Source: Nitrososphaerota archaeon (GTDB lineage: Archaea > Thermoproteota > Nitrososphaeria > Nitrososphaerales > Nitrosopumilaceae). From it: a stretch of 64,000 bases of DNA. Both the position numbers and the translations under genes were made by a program. Positions 51,072-60,777 of the stretch are shown piece by piece (within the stretch, counting starts at the first letter, position 1; each line of letters begins with the position of its first letter). The DNA lies in assembly GCA_027315065.1 (NCBI GenBank), contig DAHUYT010000002.1:30027-94026 (forward strand), read 5' to 3'. The notes beneath the pieces were generated by a model that did no database searches, had not been told where the DNA came from, and was given only the letters and a program-made list of their open reading frames with translations.

Positions 51072-51814
51072 GTCTCTACCTCCTTTGCTCTCTCAAGCAC
51101 CAAGTCAACCATCTTGTCATCTATTCCTAGATGCTCGGAGAAAAATATTTTCTTTATGCCGGAATTTGCAATTGCAGGATTGAGATCTTCGTAAATATCA
51201 TACTTTACATGAGCTCCCTTGTGCAAAAAATATGGTACCACAACAAGAAACTCTGGATTGTTTTTTGTACATGTATCTATGCCTTGCTGTATGTTTGGCT
51301 CTTCAATCTCTAGAAAACAATAGTTTACGTTTCTATACAATGGTTCAAGCCCATCTGCAACATACTTTAGAGACGATCTTGCATTTGGGTCCTTACTTCC
51401 ATGTCCAATTATCAACACATCTACACTGTTTCTTGTGGCGGTAACCTTGTTTTTCTCAAGAACACTCTGTATCTTTTCATCTACAAGTATTATCAATGAC
51501 TTGTGCAAGCTCATGGGTTTTGATATGGTTAATTTCACTTTGGTCTTTGACTGGTATCTTATTGCAGTATTGACAGCAGCCTTTACCTTTCTTCCCGGGT
51601 ACAGAAAATATGGTACTATGGTAAGTGAATCGATCTCTGCAGACAGGCAAGTATTGATGCCCTCTTCGATATATGGGGGAACTACCTCAAGAAAACAGTA
51701 ATCAGATACGTGATAGTTTCCCTTTTGCTTTACTTTGTCACATATGTATTGAAGCTCTTGCTTTACGTCATTTTCATGGCTACCTCTGTCAATTAACAAT
51801 AACCCCCGTTTCAT
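51068..51814 (-). CDS. cbiX: Sirohydrochlorin cobaltochelatase, two-domain CbiX
   Basis: 248 aa with two CbiXS-like halves. Second half (from about 126): LIIGHGSKDPNARSSLKYVA and VVPYFLHKGAHVKYDI keep both metal-site His. First half reads LLIDRGSHENDVKQELQYI and VPYFLYPGRKVKAAVN, so the equivalent His are Arg and Arg. It inserts Co2+ into sirohydrochlorin. Four-base overlaps with cbiC and cbiG. Confidence 0.88.
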   Translation of the reverse strand: MKRGLLLIDRGSHENDVKQELQYICDKVKQKGNYHVSDYCFLEVVPPYIEEGINTCLSAEIDSLTIVPYFLYPGRKVKAAVNTAIRYQSKTKVKLTISKPMSLHKSLIILVDEKIQSVLEKNKVTATRNSVDVLIIGHGSKDPNARSSLKYVADGLEPLYRNVNYCFLEIEEPNIQQGIDTCTKNNPEFLVVVPYFLHKGAHVKYDIYEDLNPAIANSGIKKIFFSEHLGIDDKMVDLVLERAKEVET

Positions 51815-52875
51815 TTTGTTATCCTAGCGATTGCAATGGTAAGATTGGGGGGAAATTTCTGCTTTTCAACTACTAGTATGCCACCTGAACTCTTAATTGC
51901 TGAGGCCTCGGAAACACTTGGAGTTCCCTCAAAGGTATGAACAACCATCGAAGGATTAGGGATTACAATTCCTGCAAGCTCTTGCTTTTCAAAGTAATCT
52001 GTTGGAACCTTCATATCTTCTGCAATATCGCGTAGCCCCACAATCTGAGTTTCCTTTTTAATCGATGCAAATTTGGCGACTGATTTGAGACTGAGCTTGA
52101 ACTTTGACAGGCAAAATTCTAGTCCCTCTCTGATTGTATCCTTGCTTGTATCAAAATGTAAGCCGACACCTACCACCAGAGTCTTTGGTCTGTATATCAC
52201 TGAGCGCTCTAGTAACCGTCTGTCTTGTATTGTCTTATCTGAAATTATCAAAAATCCCCTGCAGTCTGACTCTGCCATATCTTCAAGACTTGGATATAGG
52301 TGAACATTTTTTGGAAGTTCTTTCTTTGGCATCCACCAATCTCTCTCACCAGCATCCTGAAAGACTCCTATTTTTTCTTCATTTACCATAAATGCGCTAA
52401 TTTTTGTTACCGTGGAATCATCGTCAATCTGCCACCCAAATTCCTTTCCTAACAAGTCTACTGCAATGGTCTTGTTAACATCTGCAGCTGTTGTAATCAC
52501 AGGAGTTGCACCAAGAATCTCTGCTATATCTTCTGCAAGCTTGTTAGCCCCACCCAGATGTCCTGATAATGTGCTTATAACAAACTTACCTGTGTCATCA
52601 ATTACAACTACTGCTGGGTCTATCTTTTTGTCTTTCATATGAGGAGCCACTAGACGTATTACGGCACCAAGCGAGAAGATGCAGACAAGGGAATCATATT
52701 TTTTGAACAACTCGCCAATCTTTTCTGTGGTAGAATCCTCAAACCAGTCAATCTTGGAATCATTATTTGAAAACTTGGAAGGTACAAAGACTTGCCAACT
52801 TGGAAACTTGTCCTTCAAGTTTATGGCTAACTTAATTCCATTTTTTGTAATGGCGATAATTGCTACTGTATCCAT
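51811..52875 (-). CDS. cbiG: Cobalt-precorrin-5A hydrolase
   Basis: 354 aa. VCIFSLGAVIRLVAPHMKDK, DPAVVVIDDTGKFVISTLSG and HLGGANKLAEDIAEILGATP are the CbiG N-terminal/middle signature; the C-terminus VVGVGLHFDTSKDTIREGLE is the CbiG-C domain. It opens the delta-lactone and releases acetaldehyde in anaerobic B12 synthesis. First gene of the cbiG-X-C unit on this strand. Confidence 0.92.
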   Translation of the reverse strand: MDTVAIIAITKNGIKLAINLKDKFPSWQVFVPSKFSNNDSKIDWFEDSTTEKIGELFKKYDSLVCIFSLGAVIRLVAPHMKDKKIDPAVVVIDDTGKFVISTLSGHLGGANKLAEDIAEILGATPVITTAADVNKTIAVDLLGKEFGWQIDDDSTVTKISAFMVNEEKIGVFQDAGERDWWMPKKELPKNVHLYPSLEDMAESDCRGFLIISDKTIQDRRLLERSVIYRPKTLVVGVGLHFDTSKDTIREGLEFCLSKFKLSLKSVAKFASIKKETQIVGLRDIAEDMKVPTDYFEKQELAGIVIPNPSMVVHTFEGTPSVSEASAIKSSGGILVVEKQKFPPNLTIAIARITK

Positions 52876-53029
52876 AAACCGTCTTTTTTCAAAGCAAACA
52901 TATCTGTTACGGCTCTTAAACTCATGGTTTATGTCACATGACCCATTTACATCTATTTTCAGGTTAGTGATTTCTTACTTTCATGTACCTACTATCTTGA
53001 GGCTTCTACTACACCTATAGAGTAGATAT

Positions 53030-54181
53030 CTATCTTGGAAACTTGCCAATAGCATTGCCGTCAAAATCAAGCATGATTACATCGATATCAAATTTTTCTT
53101 CAGAATGCTTTCGTAATTGGTTGTATACTTTGGCACAGACAAGATCGAAATATCCTTCGAGGTTCTTGCCTAAAACTATCTCAAAGACATGTCTTGCGGT
53201 GTTTGCTTTTTTTATCTCCTGAACCATATCGCTTGATGCATTGCATTTCTGTGCAATCTCTGCGAGAAATTCCATATCTACCTTGGAGCCCTTTACATGG
53301 GTCTGCTTTACACCCATCCCCATCTTGGTTAGCTTGCCGATAAATCCTATAACGTATGCCTTTCTTATTCCTTTTTTTGCACATTGCTGTACTGTATACC
53401 CAGAAAAGTCTCCCATCTGTACAAAGCAATGATCAGGCAAAGTGATCATGTTTTTTGAAAAATCTTCACTTCTACCACCTGTTGTCAAGACTACTGTGTC
53501 ATTTCCCATTGCAATTGTAACATCAATGCTCTGCCTGATCGATGCAGCAAATGATGCAGTCGAATACGGAACAACAATACCGCTTGTACCAAGAATTGAT
53601 ATACCATCTAGGATGCCAAGTCGTGGGTTATCAGTCTTTGTCGCAAGCTCCTTTCCCTTTGGTACTGAGATCACTACTTTGATTCCATTTTTTTTAAGAA
53701 GACTCTGTGCAACTTCTGTGATGTTTTCTACAATCATCTTTTTTGGTGTGGGATTGATTGCAGCAAACCCCACCTCTAGGCCGAGGCCTGGCTTTGTCAC
53801 CCTGCCCACCCCATAACCACCATCTATCTCAATCTTGCCTATGTTATCTGTTATTGAGACATCTGTGTGTATCTCTGCACCGTGGGTAACATCCGGATCG
53901 TCGCCGCCATCTTTTATTACGTAACAGTGAGCAGACTGTTTATCAAATTCACATTTTTCAATCTTTATTTGGATCTTAGATTTTTTTGGTAGCGTAACAT
54001 CAATAAATCTTATATTTTCCTGATTTAAAATAGCAAGTATTCCTGCCTTTGCTCCCGCCGTTGCCGAAGTCCCTGTAGTATAGCCTGTTCTCATCTTTCC
54101 TTTTGGAATAGAGTCATATTCCATATGTGGGATTGTTTTTTTCTGTATTAATCCTATGTGGTTTAAAACACTGTTAATCAA
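53030..54181 (-). CDS. cbiD: Cobalt-precorrin-5B C1-methyltransferase
   Basis: 383 aa in the track (TTG); ATG 54124 (MEYDSIPKGKMRTGYTTGTS) is a likelier start. Conserved RTGYTTGTSATAGAKAGILA, KDGGDDPDVTHGAEI and GLDGIS-like RLGILDGISILGTSGIV confirm CbiD. It methylates C-1 using SAM. 154 bases upstream of cbiG's start on the same strand, so cbiD may be transcribed with the others. Confidence 0.92.
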   Translation of the reverse strand: MINSVLNHIGLIQKKTIPHMEYDSIPKGKMRTGYTTGTSATAGAKAGILAILNQENIRFIDVTLPKKSKIQIKIEKCEFDKQSAHCYVIKDGGDDPDVTHGAEIHTDVSITDNIGKIEIDGGYGVGRVTKPGLGLEVGFAAINPTPKKMIVENITEVAQSLLKKNGIKVVISVPKGKELATKTDNPRLGILDGISILGTSGIVVPYSTASFAASIRQSIDVTIAMGNDTVVLTTGGRSEDFSKNMITLPDHCFVQMGDFSGYTVQQCAKKGIRKAYVIGFIGKLTKMGMGVKQTHVKGSKVDMEFLAEIAQKCNASSDMVQEIKKANTARHVFEIVLGKNLEGYFDLVCAKVYNQLRKHSEEKFDIDVIMLDFDGNAIGKFPR

Positions 54182-54258
54182 CGTGTAAACTACATTTTTT
54201 CACTCAAAATTTGTTAAAATTATAGAAGGCTGAATTCTGATTTGATATGATATATTTT

Positions 54259-54705
54259 TTACTTGATTATGTTTGTCAGTATTATCCACAATGCAATCAG
54301 ACCAAGGCCACCATAAAGTATGACGTGGGTGATCTTAAAGGAAGATTCCTTTTCCCTGAAATGGTTATATTCTTCTTGGGTACTTGCCCCAAAGGGATTC
54401 TTGAATCCTGTAAAATTGGACTCAAAATTAAAATCGTCGTTCATCTTACTGCCGTCATACTTTTTCCAAAATTGCGTATATTTTGTCGCAACATCTGTCT
54501 CAGAAACCTTAGTCTTTGACTTTTCCTCGCGTCGAAGCAGTTGATAGGCCTCTGTAATCTGCTTGAATTTTTCTCCATCTGCATCACCTTTGTTCCTGTC
54601 TGGGTGATACTTGAGTGAGAGTTGTCTGTATGCATTCTTGATCTCCTTCTGTGATGCTCCCTTTTGTACGCCCAGGATATGGTAACAATCAGGCAAGTTC
54701 TTCAA
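54259..54705 (-). CDS. DnaJ-domain membrane protein
   Basis: About 149 aa from TTG 54705 (reading [12 protein letters not shown]); ATG 54780 and the track start 54903 would run into the divergent gene. J-domain: [20 protein letters not shown], with HPD intact in [11 protein letters not shown], and AYQLLR. A charged linker and one C-terminal membrane helix ([20 protein letters not shown]) follow. It probably stimulates Hsp70 at the membrane. Confidence 0.8.
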   Translation of the reverse strand: MKNLPDCYHILGVQKGASQKEIKNAYRQLSLKYHPDRNKGDADGEKFKQITEAYQLLRREEKSKTKVSETDVATKYTQFWKKYDGSKMNDDFNFESNFTGFKNPFGASTQEEYNHFREKESSFKITHVILYGGLGLIALWIILTNIIK

Positions 54706-54763
54706 GTATCTATAGATTGGACTAGCATCAAAATTAATTTGTCGGAGATCCTGTGGGTATATA

Positions 54764-55624
54764 ATGAATAAAATCGCCATTTCTGGGGCTAACGGATTTG
54801 TGGGAAAAAATGTGGGCAAGTTTCTTGCAAGAAATGGGTTTGAAATTGTATCACTAGTGAGAAAAGGCAGAACAAAGACAGTTGATTTTGGACGGACTAT
54901 CATATCGAAAAACCTTACAGAAAACTCTCTTATAGGTTCCGTGAAAGGGTCTGCAGCTTTTCTGCATTTTATTGGAAAAGGGAGACAAACTGTAAGCTCT
55001 GATTATGATACTGTAAATGTCAGTCTTACAAGAAATGCAATTATACTCTGCAAGAAAGCTGGAATCAAGAAAATAATTTACCTAAGCGGTCTTGGTGTTG
55101 ACCAAAAATCTACACTGGGGTATTTTATCTCAAAATTCAAAGCAGAGCAAGAGATTATACAATCTGGACTTGATTACACCATATTTCGACCCTCGTATAT
55201 CATAGGAAAAAATGATCCACTGTCGCAGATACTTTCAAGCCAACTAAGTAGAGATTCTGTTATCATTCCAGGCTCTGGGAGGTATAGGCTACAGCCTATC
55301 TTGGTATCCGACGTGGCAAAAGTTGTAATGAAAGCCATACATGGTAAACAGTTCTCAAGAAAGATAATTGATCTTGTAGGTCCACAGGCTGTGACGTATA
55401 ATCGCTTTGTAAGAGACTTGATAGGAGACAAGGCGCAAATAAAATATGTAGACTTTGAGAAGGCATATCATGATGCTCTTCATTCCAGCGTGTCACCGTT
55501 TGGTGTAGATGATCTTAGTATTCTAGTGAGTGATTATATTGGTGATTACGGAAAACTTGTCAGCATTTCAGGAATTAAATTTACAAAATATGGCGAAATG
55601 CTACAGGCCAGCTGCCTTTCTTAA
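54764..55624 (+). CDS. NAD(P)-binding SDR protein, complex I NDUFA9-like
   Basis: 286 aa atypical [23 protein letters not shown] gives the GxxGxxG nucleotide site, [14 protein letters not shown] the second strand and [12 protein letters not shown] the conserved substrate region. No Tyr-x3-Lys catalytic pair is evident. Related proteins bind complex I or sugars/nucleotides; function here is unknown. Overlaps metK by 24 bases, convergent. Confidence 0.8.
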   Translation: MNKIAISGANGFVGKNVGKFLARNGFEIVSLVRKGRTKTVDFGRTIISKNLTENSLIGSVKGSAAFLHFIGKGRQTVSSDYDTVNVSLTRNAIILCKKAGIKKIIYLSGLGVDQKSTLGYFISKFKAEQEIIQSGLDYTIFRPSYIIGKNDPLSQILSSQLSRDSVIIPGSGRYRLQPILVSDVAKVVMKAIHGKQFSRKIIDLVGPQAVTYNRFVRDLIGDKAQIKYVDFEKAYHDALHSSVSPFGVDDLSILVSDYIGDYGKLVSISGIKFTKYGEMLQASCLS

Positions 55625-56779
55625 TGTGTCACTCTTGTCAGTCTTTTCCCATGTAAACTCTGGCTCGTCTCTTCCAAAATGTCCATAAGCCGCAGTCTTT
55701 CTGTAAATTGGGTTCTTTAATTTCAGTTGAGATATGATTGAAGCAGGACGCATGTCAAAGTGTTTTCTAACTAGATTCTCAATTTGTTCTTCTGGGATCT
55801 TGCTTGTGCCAAACGTACTAACCATAAGAGAAACCGGTTGCGCCATTCCTATGGCATATGCAACTTGTACCTCGCAGCGTTCTGCAAGTCCTGCAGCTAC
55901 GATATTTTTTGCAATGTATCTGCACATGTAACATGCCGATCTATCTACCTTTGATGGATCTTTTCCAGAAAATGCACCTCCACCATGTCTTCCCATGCCA
56001 CCATACGTATCCACGATTATTTTTCTTCCTGTAAGTCCTGCATCTCCTGGAGGTCCGCCTATTACGAATCTTCCAGTCGGATTTACATGAACTTTGATTT
56101 TATCATTCCACAGCTTTCCACAGACTGGTTTGATCACCTTGTCAATAATTTCTTTCTTTATCTCTTCATTGGTAACATCAGGAGAATGTTGTGTTGAAAC
56201 AACTATGGCCTCGATTCTTTTTGGTACGCCGTCTTCATATTCTATGGTAACCTGTGATTTTCCATCAGGTCTTGCCCATGGAAGTTCCTTTTTCTTTCTT
56301 GCCTCTGCTAGGCGCTTCGTAAGTTTATGAGCAAGTAATATTGGCATAGGCATAAACTCTGCAGTCTCGTTTGTTGCATAGCCAAACATCAATCCTTGGT
56401 CTCCTGCTCCCTGCTCCTTGTTTTCATTAGCAGAGATTCCAATTGAGATATCGGGACTTTGGGAATGGATGGAAACTAGCACACTGCACGAGTCAGCATC
56501 AAAACCATATTGTGGGTCATTATAGCCTATTTCTTTGATTGTTTTTCTGACCACATCTTGAATGTCAAATCTTGCCTTTGATGTAACCTCACCTGCCACA
56601 ACAACAATTCCTGTAGTTGTCATGGTCTCAACTGCCACTCTTGAATCGGGGTCTTGTTTTAGGAACTCGTCCAAAATTGCGTCCGAAATTTGGTCACATA
56701 CCTTGTCTGGATGACCCTCGGTAACTGATTCTGAAGTAAATAGATAACTTCTACCTGCTTCTTTCATTGTCAGGGTCAT
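55601..56779 (-). CDS. metK: S-adenosylmethionine synthetase, bacterial/eukaryotic type
   Basis: 392 aa. [48 protein letters not shown] and [16 protein letters not shown] are MetK signatures; the last is the P-loop-like motif. This is the bacterial/eukaryotic form, not the distinct archaeal MAT. It supplies SAM for CbiC-pathway methylations and Nep1. Start overlaps the lsm stop by one base. Confidence 0.93.
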   Translation of the reverse strand: MTLTMKEAGRSYLFTSESVTEGHPDKVCDQISDAILDEFLKQDPDSRVAVETMTTTGIVVVAGEVTSKARFDIQDVVRKTIKEIGYNDPQYGFDADSCSVLVSIHSQSPDISIGISANENKEQGAGDQGLMFGYATNETAEFMPMPILLAHKLTKRLAEARKKKELPWARPDGKSQVTIEYEDGVPKRIEAIVVSTQHSPDVTNEEIKKEIIDKVIKPVCGKLWNDKIKVHVNPTGRFVIGGPPGDAGLTGRKIIVDTYGGMGRHGGGAFSGKDPSKVDRSACYMCRYIAKNIVAAGLAERCEVQVAYAIGMAQPVSLMVSTFGTSKIPEEQIENLVRKHFDMRPASIISQLKLKNPIYRKTAAYGHFGRDEPEFTWEKTDKSDTLRKAAGL

Positions 56780-57024
56780 TACAGCTCATTTTCTAATTTG
56801 ATAAAAAGTACGTTATTGCCTCTTACGATGACTCTGCCATAATTTGCAACTACCTTGCCACCACTTAGCTCTTCTGCATCTGTCATGATTAAATTCATGT
56901 ATGAATCAACATTGTTCATCTTTCCTTTGTATTCTATATCACTTTTGAGCCTGACTGTAACCTTTTTGTTAACACCTTTTTGCAGCGTTGTCAGAGGTCG
57001 TTTTTGAGTCGGTGGTTGCGACAA
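56779..57024 (-). CDS. Sm-like (LSm) RNA-binding protein
   Basis: 81 aa from TTG 57024. Sm1 motif in [32 protein letters not shown], and Sm2 [11 protein letters not shown]. It forms a ring binding U-rich RNA. The stop of this gene overlaps the metK start by one base, so the two are coupled. Confidence 0.92.
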   Translation of the reverse strand: MSQPPTQKRPLTTLQKGVNKKVTVRLKSDIEYKGKMNNVDSYMNLIMTDAEELSGGKVVANYGRVIVRGNNVLFIKLENEL

Positions 57025-57123
57025 TCAATAATTCACTTGTCACCAGTGCTTGAAATCGTAAATAAAAGCCTTCCCGATCATCACTTATATCATTTAATTT
57101 CCGGTATTCTCTAGACAATCGAT

Positions 57124-57771
57124 TTGATCTCAACTGGTCTACCAAGTCTTGATAATTTATTGGGCGGGGGAATAATTGCTGGTGTCATAACTGACATCTT
57201 TGGACCCGGTGGAAGCGGAAAGACCCAACTTGTAATGCAGATTTGTACTAATGCTATCAATGAAAAAATAATTTATCAAGACACAAGTGGTAGCTTTCGA
57301 CCTGAAAGAATACTCCAGTTAATGCATGCCAAGCAACTTGCACCAGATCTTTTAGACAACATTATTGTTGCACGGGTGACAAATACTGCCGAGCAAATCA
57401 AATATCTAAAAAACATATCACAGGTAAATCCAAGGCTAGTTGTAATAGATAACATTACAGATCTTTTTTCGTTTGAGTACTCTAAAGAATCAAACTCACT
57501 TGAAAAACACGTGAAATTCATGGAATACATGCACTCGCTCAGTCTGCTTTGTATACAAAACAAGATCCCAGTTGTTGTAACCAACGTTGTCAGGAGGTCT
57601 GGGGAGCAAGACAGGGAAAACCTTGACAAATCAATTAGTATCTTTACCCACAAAAAGATTAGGCTATCAAAAGAGGGCAACAAGTTTTCTGCACAGGTAC
57701 TTCCCGCATTTGGCACAAAAAAAGATATTACCTACAAGATATCGTCAGAAGGCATCACAGAGATACCTTGA
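57124..57771 (+). CDS. radB: RadB-like RecA-family ATPase
   Basis: 215 aa from TTG 57124. LPSLDNLLGGGIIAGVITDI, P-loop GPGGSGKTQ at residue 28, Walker B VIDNITDLF, and PVVVTNVVRR fit RadB/Rad51-core ATPases without the N-terminal HhH domain. It may help recombination mediators. KaiC-like ATPases are an alternative. Confidence 0.75.
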   Translation: MISTGLPSLDNLLGGGIIAGVITDIFGPGGSGKTQLVMQICTNAINEKIIYQDTSGSFRPERILQLMHAKQLAPDLLDNIIVARVTNTAEQIKYLKNISQVNPRLVVIDNITDLFSFEYSKESNSLEKHVKFMEYMHSLSLLCIQNKIPVVVTNVVRRSGEQDRENLDKSISIFTHKKIRLSKEGNKFSAQVLPAFGTKKDITYKISSEGITEIP

Positions 57772-57941
57772 TTTATCTAGTCTTTGAGGAAAAGAATTAC
57801 TCAATTTCCGGATCTGTATGATAAGCCTGTATGGAAGAGATAACAAATCGTGGAACTAAATACGTAAAGCTCTGAAATATTATGACAAATATTTGTATGC
57901 AAGAGCCCAAGCTATTTATCACTGTGGTTGTAACGTAACTC

Positions 57942-58079
57942 ATGGCAGGCATTTTTGATCAAATACCAATTATCACTGTTATCTTATTTGGGGCTGGCAT
58001 AGTTGGTGCAATGGTATACGAGCGATCTAGAACAAGACAACCAAAAGAATCAGAATCATCTACATCCTCAACCGCTTGA
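57942..58079 (+). CDS. 45-aa single-helix membrane protein overlapping lhr
   Basis: Short, not in the track. MAGIFDQIPIITVILFGAGI continues VGAMVYERSRTRQPKESESS, a predicted transmembrane helix with positive residues on the inside and a Ser-rich tail. TATA-like CTATTTAT 30 bases upstream. Its last 74 bases at least overlap the Lhr frame, which has no start codon after 58006. Confidence 0.55.
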   Translation: MAGIFDQIPIITVILFGAGIVGAMVYERSRTRQPKESESSTSSTA

Positions 58080-60774
58080 GTTAGAGAACAAGTTTGGTCA
58101 TCTTGGTTTTGAGCACCTAACCGAGATCCAGAAAAAAGCTGTTCCTGTAATATATCAAAAAATTGATTCGCTGGTTATTGCGCCAACAGGCTCTGGCAAG
58201 ACTGAAACTGCGGTGGTACCAATATTTGACAGAGTTGCCAAGTCAAAAAAACATGGAAAGATAAAGGCGCTATATGTCACTCCGCTTCGGGCGCTAAACC
58301 GGGATGTATTTAGAAGAATCATAAGATATGCGGAAAACGAGGGTCTTACAATTCAGGTTCGTCATGGAGATACGTCGCAGTCAGTTAGGAAAAAGATTGC
58401 ACTGGAACCACCAGATGTACTAATAACAACTCCTGAGACCATCATAATTTTACTGACACAGCCAGGAATGTTACAAGCGCTGAATGAGCTAGAGTGGATT
58501 GTAATAGATGAGGTACATGAGCTACTGGGAAATGAGCGTGGCGCACAGTTATCGCTGAGCCTTGAGAGGCTGCAGGAAAACACAAAATTTCCTGTAACAA
58601 GAGTTGGTCTTTCTGCAACAGTAGGAAATACCTCCGAAGCGGCCAAGTTTGTTGTAGGAACAAAAAGAAAATGCAAGATAATCGAGGACCGCTCCATTAG
58701 AAAGTATGACGTTGAAGTTAGGTATATTGACGGAACCATAACAGATGTTGTCGATTATATCGCAGATTACGTTACCAAACACTATGCACACTCACCAGTA
58801 CTCTTGTTTACAAATACCCGGGGCGAGTCAGAATATCTCGCATCGGTCCTAAAGGAAAGATCTAGTTTACGAATAGACATGCATCACGGATCTCTCTCAC
58901 AACAGGTACGGGAAGAGACAGAGGAGACGCTAAGGGAGGGAAGGCCGGGCATTGTAGTTTGTACATCATCACTTGAGCTCGGCCTTGATATTGGTTCTGT
59001 AGAACTTGTGATACACTATGGTTCGCCAAGGCAGGTATCAAAACTTGTGCAAAGAATTGGCAGAAGCAAGCACCGCAGGGGTTCGTCTGCAAAGGGATTG
59101 ATTGTAACAAACAATGCCGATGACGAGTTTGAGGCACTTGCCATACTGGAACGTGTCAGAGAAAAATCAATCGAGGATCAAATAGTGCATGATGGCGCAC
59201 TAGATGTACTGGCCCATCACTTGGTTGGTATGACAATGCAGTTTGGAACTGTTCCAATTTACTTTGCGCTAAAAATGATAAATCAGGCCTATTCGTTTAG
59301 AGAGACAACACTTGAAGACCTGTTTGGCGTGCTGGAGATTCTCCATAATGGCTCGATTGTATTTTTTGATAAAGAAGAGATGGCATTCAAAAAAAGGGGA
59401 CGCTCGTTTAGGTACTATTTTGAAAATCTGTCTACAATTCCTGACATTTTGAAATTCAAAGTACTCGATACCGTGTCCAAGAAAATAATCGGAAGCCTTG
59501 ATCAGAGATTTGTAGGCGATCATGGAGACCCAGGAAACGTCTTTGTGTTGCGCGGGATGCAATGGAGAATCTTAAACGTTGATGACAGTTCATTCCAGAT
59601 AAATGTAGAACCAGTCCAGGCTGCCGGAATAAATGTTCCATACTGGGAGGGTGAGAACATCCCGGTTGATTTTGCCACTGCAAGAACGGTGGGGCTATAT
59701 CGCACCAAGACAAAACACGAGCCACTTGCAAACAAGATGATTGAGAGTTTAAAGATGGGTGCAATTCCAGACGAGAAAACAATTGTTGTCGAGTCCCAGC
59801 GTTCCAGAAATAGTATAGTCATGCATGCGTGCTTTGGAACAAGAATTAATGCAACACTTGCCACGCTTCTTTCTGCAATGCTTTCTGCAAAGAGTGGATA
59901 TCTTGTAGATTCAAGATCTGATGCATATAGAATCATGATGTCATCAAATGGGAGAATCAATGAGGACTCGGTAGTCTCCGTACTAAAAGATAAGTATGAA
60001 TTAGAATCAATTGTGCGTGCATCACTGTCTGGAACACATAACGTAAACTGGAGAACTTGGTGTGTTGCAAAAAAATTTGGAATCGTGGGCAGGACTGCAG
60101 TATATGACAGAAAATCTGCAAGGTTTCTCTATGAACGATATTCAAACACAGTACTTGTAAAGGAATCCCTGCGGGAACTCTTTCACGACAAGTATGACTT
60201 GGAGGGAACAGTCACGACTCTTGAAAAGATACGAGATGGTGCCATCATGTGCAGGTGGTTTGAGGTTGATAGTTTCTCAAAACTTGCAGAGCCTATATTG
60301 GACCATACCACAAAATACTATTCGTCTCCTGCTAATCTTGACAGGGGAGTACTTGACTTGGTAAAAGCCAGACTTGTCAAAACAAAACATAGACTTGTCT
60401 GCATGCGCTGCGGCAAGTGGGAAAAAGTGGTAGAGACTCATGAAGTAAAGGTGGTACTTGCCTGCCCGCATTGCAGGTCAAGGCAGGTTTCTGCTACGTT
60501 TTACTCTGACTATGATCTATCAAAAATAGTACAAAAAAAGGCAGCAGGAAAAAAAATAACTGCGGAGGAGAACCACAAGTTCAACCGAGCATGGAAGGTT
60601 TCATCACTGTTAGAAAATTTTGGAAGTACTGCCCTTATCGTGTTGTCAGGATATGGTGTTGGTGCTGATACTGGGGCAAGAATACTGCGAAACATGGTAG
60701 GCGAGGAAGAACTTTACAGACAGATATATGAAGCAGAAAGGCAATATGTCACCACGCGCGGGTTTTGGGATTAG
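58003..60774 (+). CDS. lhr: Lhr-type ATP-dependent helicase
   Basis: 923 aa. Superfamily 2 motifs: LTEIQKKAVPVIYQ (Q), APTGSGKTE (I), VTPLRALNRD (Ia), IDEVHELLG (II), GLSATV (III) and QRIGRSKHRRGSS (VI). The winged-helix and Lhr-C regions follow, with a zinc pattern CMRCGKWEK...CPHC. It unwinds 3'-tailed duplexes in repair. Start TTG 58003 or GTG 58006; no later start is available before the Q motif. Confidence 0.93.
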   Translation: MVQWYTSDLEQDNQKNQNHLHPQPLELENKFGHLGFEHLTEIQKKAVPVIYQKIDSLVIAPTGSGKTETAVVPIFDRVAKSKKHGKIKALYVTPLRALNRDVFRRIIRYAENEGLTIQVRHGDTSQSVRKKIALEPPDVLITTPETIIILLTQPGMLQALNELEWIVIDEVHELLGNERGAQLSLSLERLQENTKFPVTRVGLSATVGNTSEAAKFVVGTKRKCKIIEDRSIRKYDVEVRYIDGTITDVVDYIADYVTKHYAHSPVLLFTNTRGESEYLASVLKERSSLRIDMHHGSLSQQVREETEETLREGRPGIVVCTSSLELGLDIGSVELVIHYGSPRQVSKLVQRIGRSKHRRGSSAKGLIVTNNADDEFEALAILERVREKSIEDQIVHDGALDVLAHHLVGMTMQFGTVPIYFALKMINQAYSFRETTLEDLFGVLEILHNGSIVFFDKEEMAFKKRGRSFRYYFENLSTIPDILKFKVLDTVSKKIIGSLDQRFVGDHGDPGNVFVLRGMQWRILNVDDSSFQINVEPVQAAGINVPYWEGENIPVDFATARTVGLYRTKTKHEPLANKMIESLKMGAIPDEKTIVVESQRSRNSIVMHACFGTRINATLATLLSAMLSAKSGYLVDSRSDAYRIMMSSNGRINEDSVVSVLKDKYELESIVRASLSGTHNVNWRTWCVAKKFGIVGRTAVYDRKSARFLYERYSNTVLVKESLRELFHDKYDLEGTVTTLEKIRDGAIMCRWFEVDSFSKLAEPILDHTTKYYSSPANLDRGVLDLVKARLVKTKHRLVCMRCGKWEKVVETHEVKVVLACPHCRSRQVSATFYSDYDLSKIVQKKAAGKKITAEENHKFNRAWKVSSLLENFGSTALIVLSGYGVGADTGARILRNMVGEEELYRQIYEAERQYVTTRGFWD

Positions 60775-60777
60775 GTT

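Noticed and set aside
54706-54903. Long N-terminal extension of the DnaJ-domain gene
   Set aside because: It overlaps the divergent SDR gene and its promoter, and its composition is unlike a J-protein.
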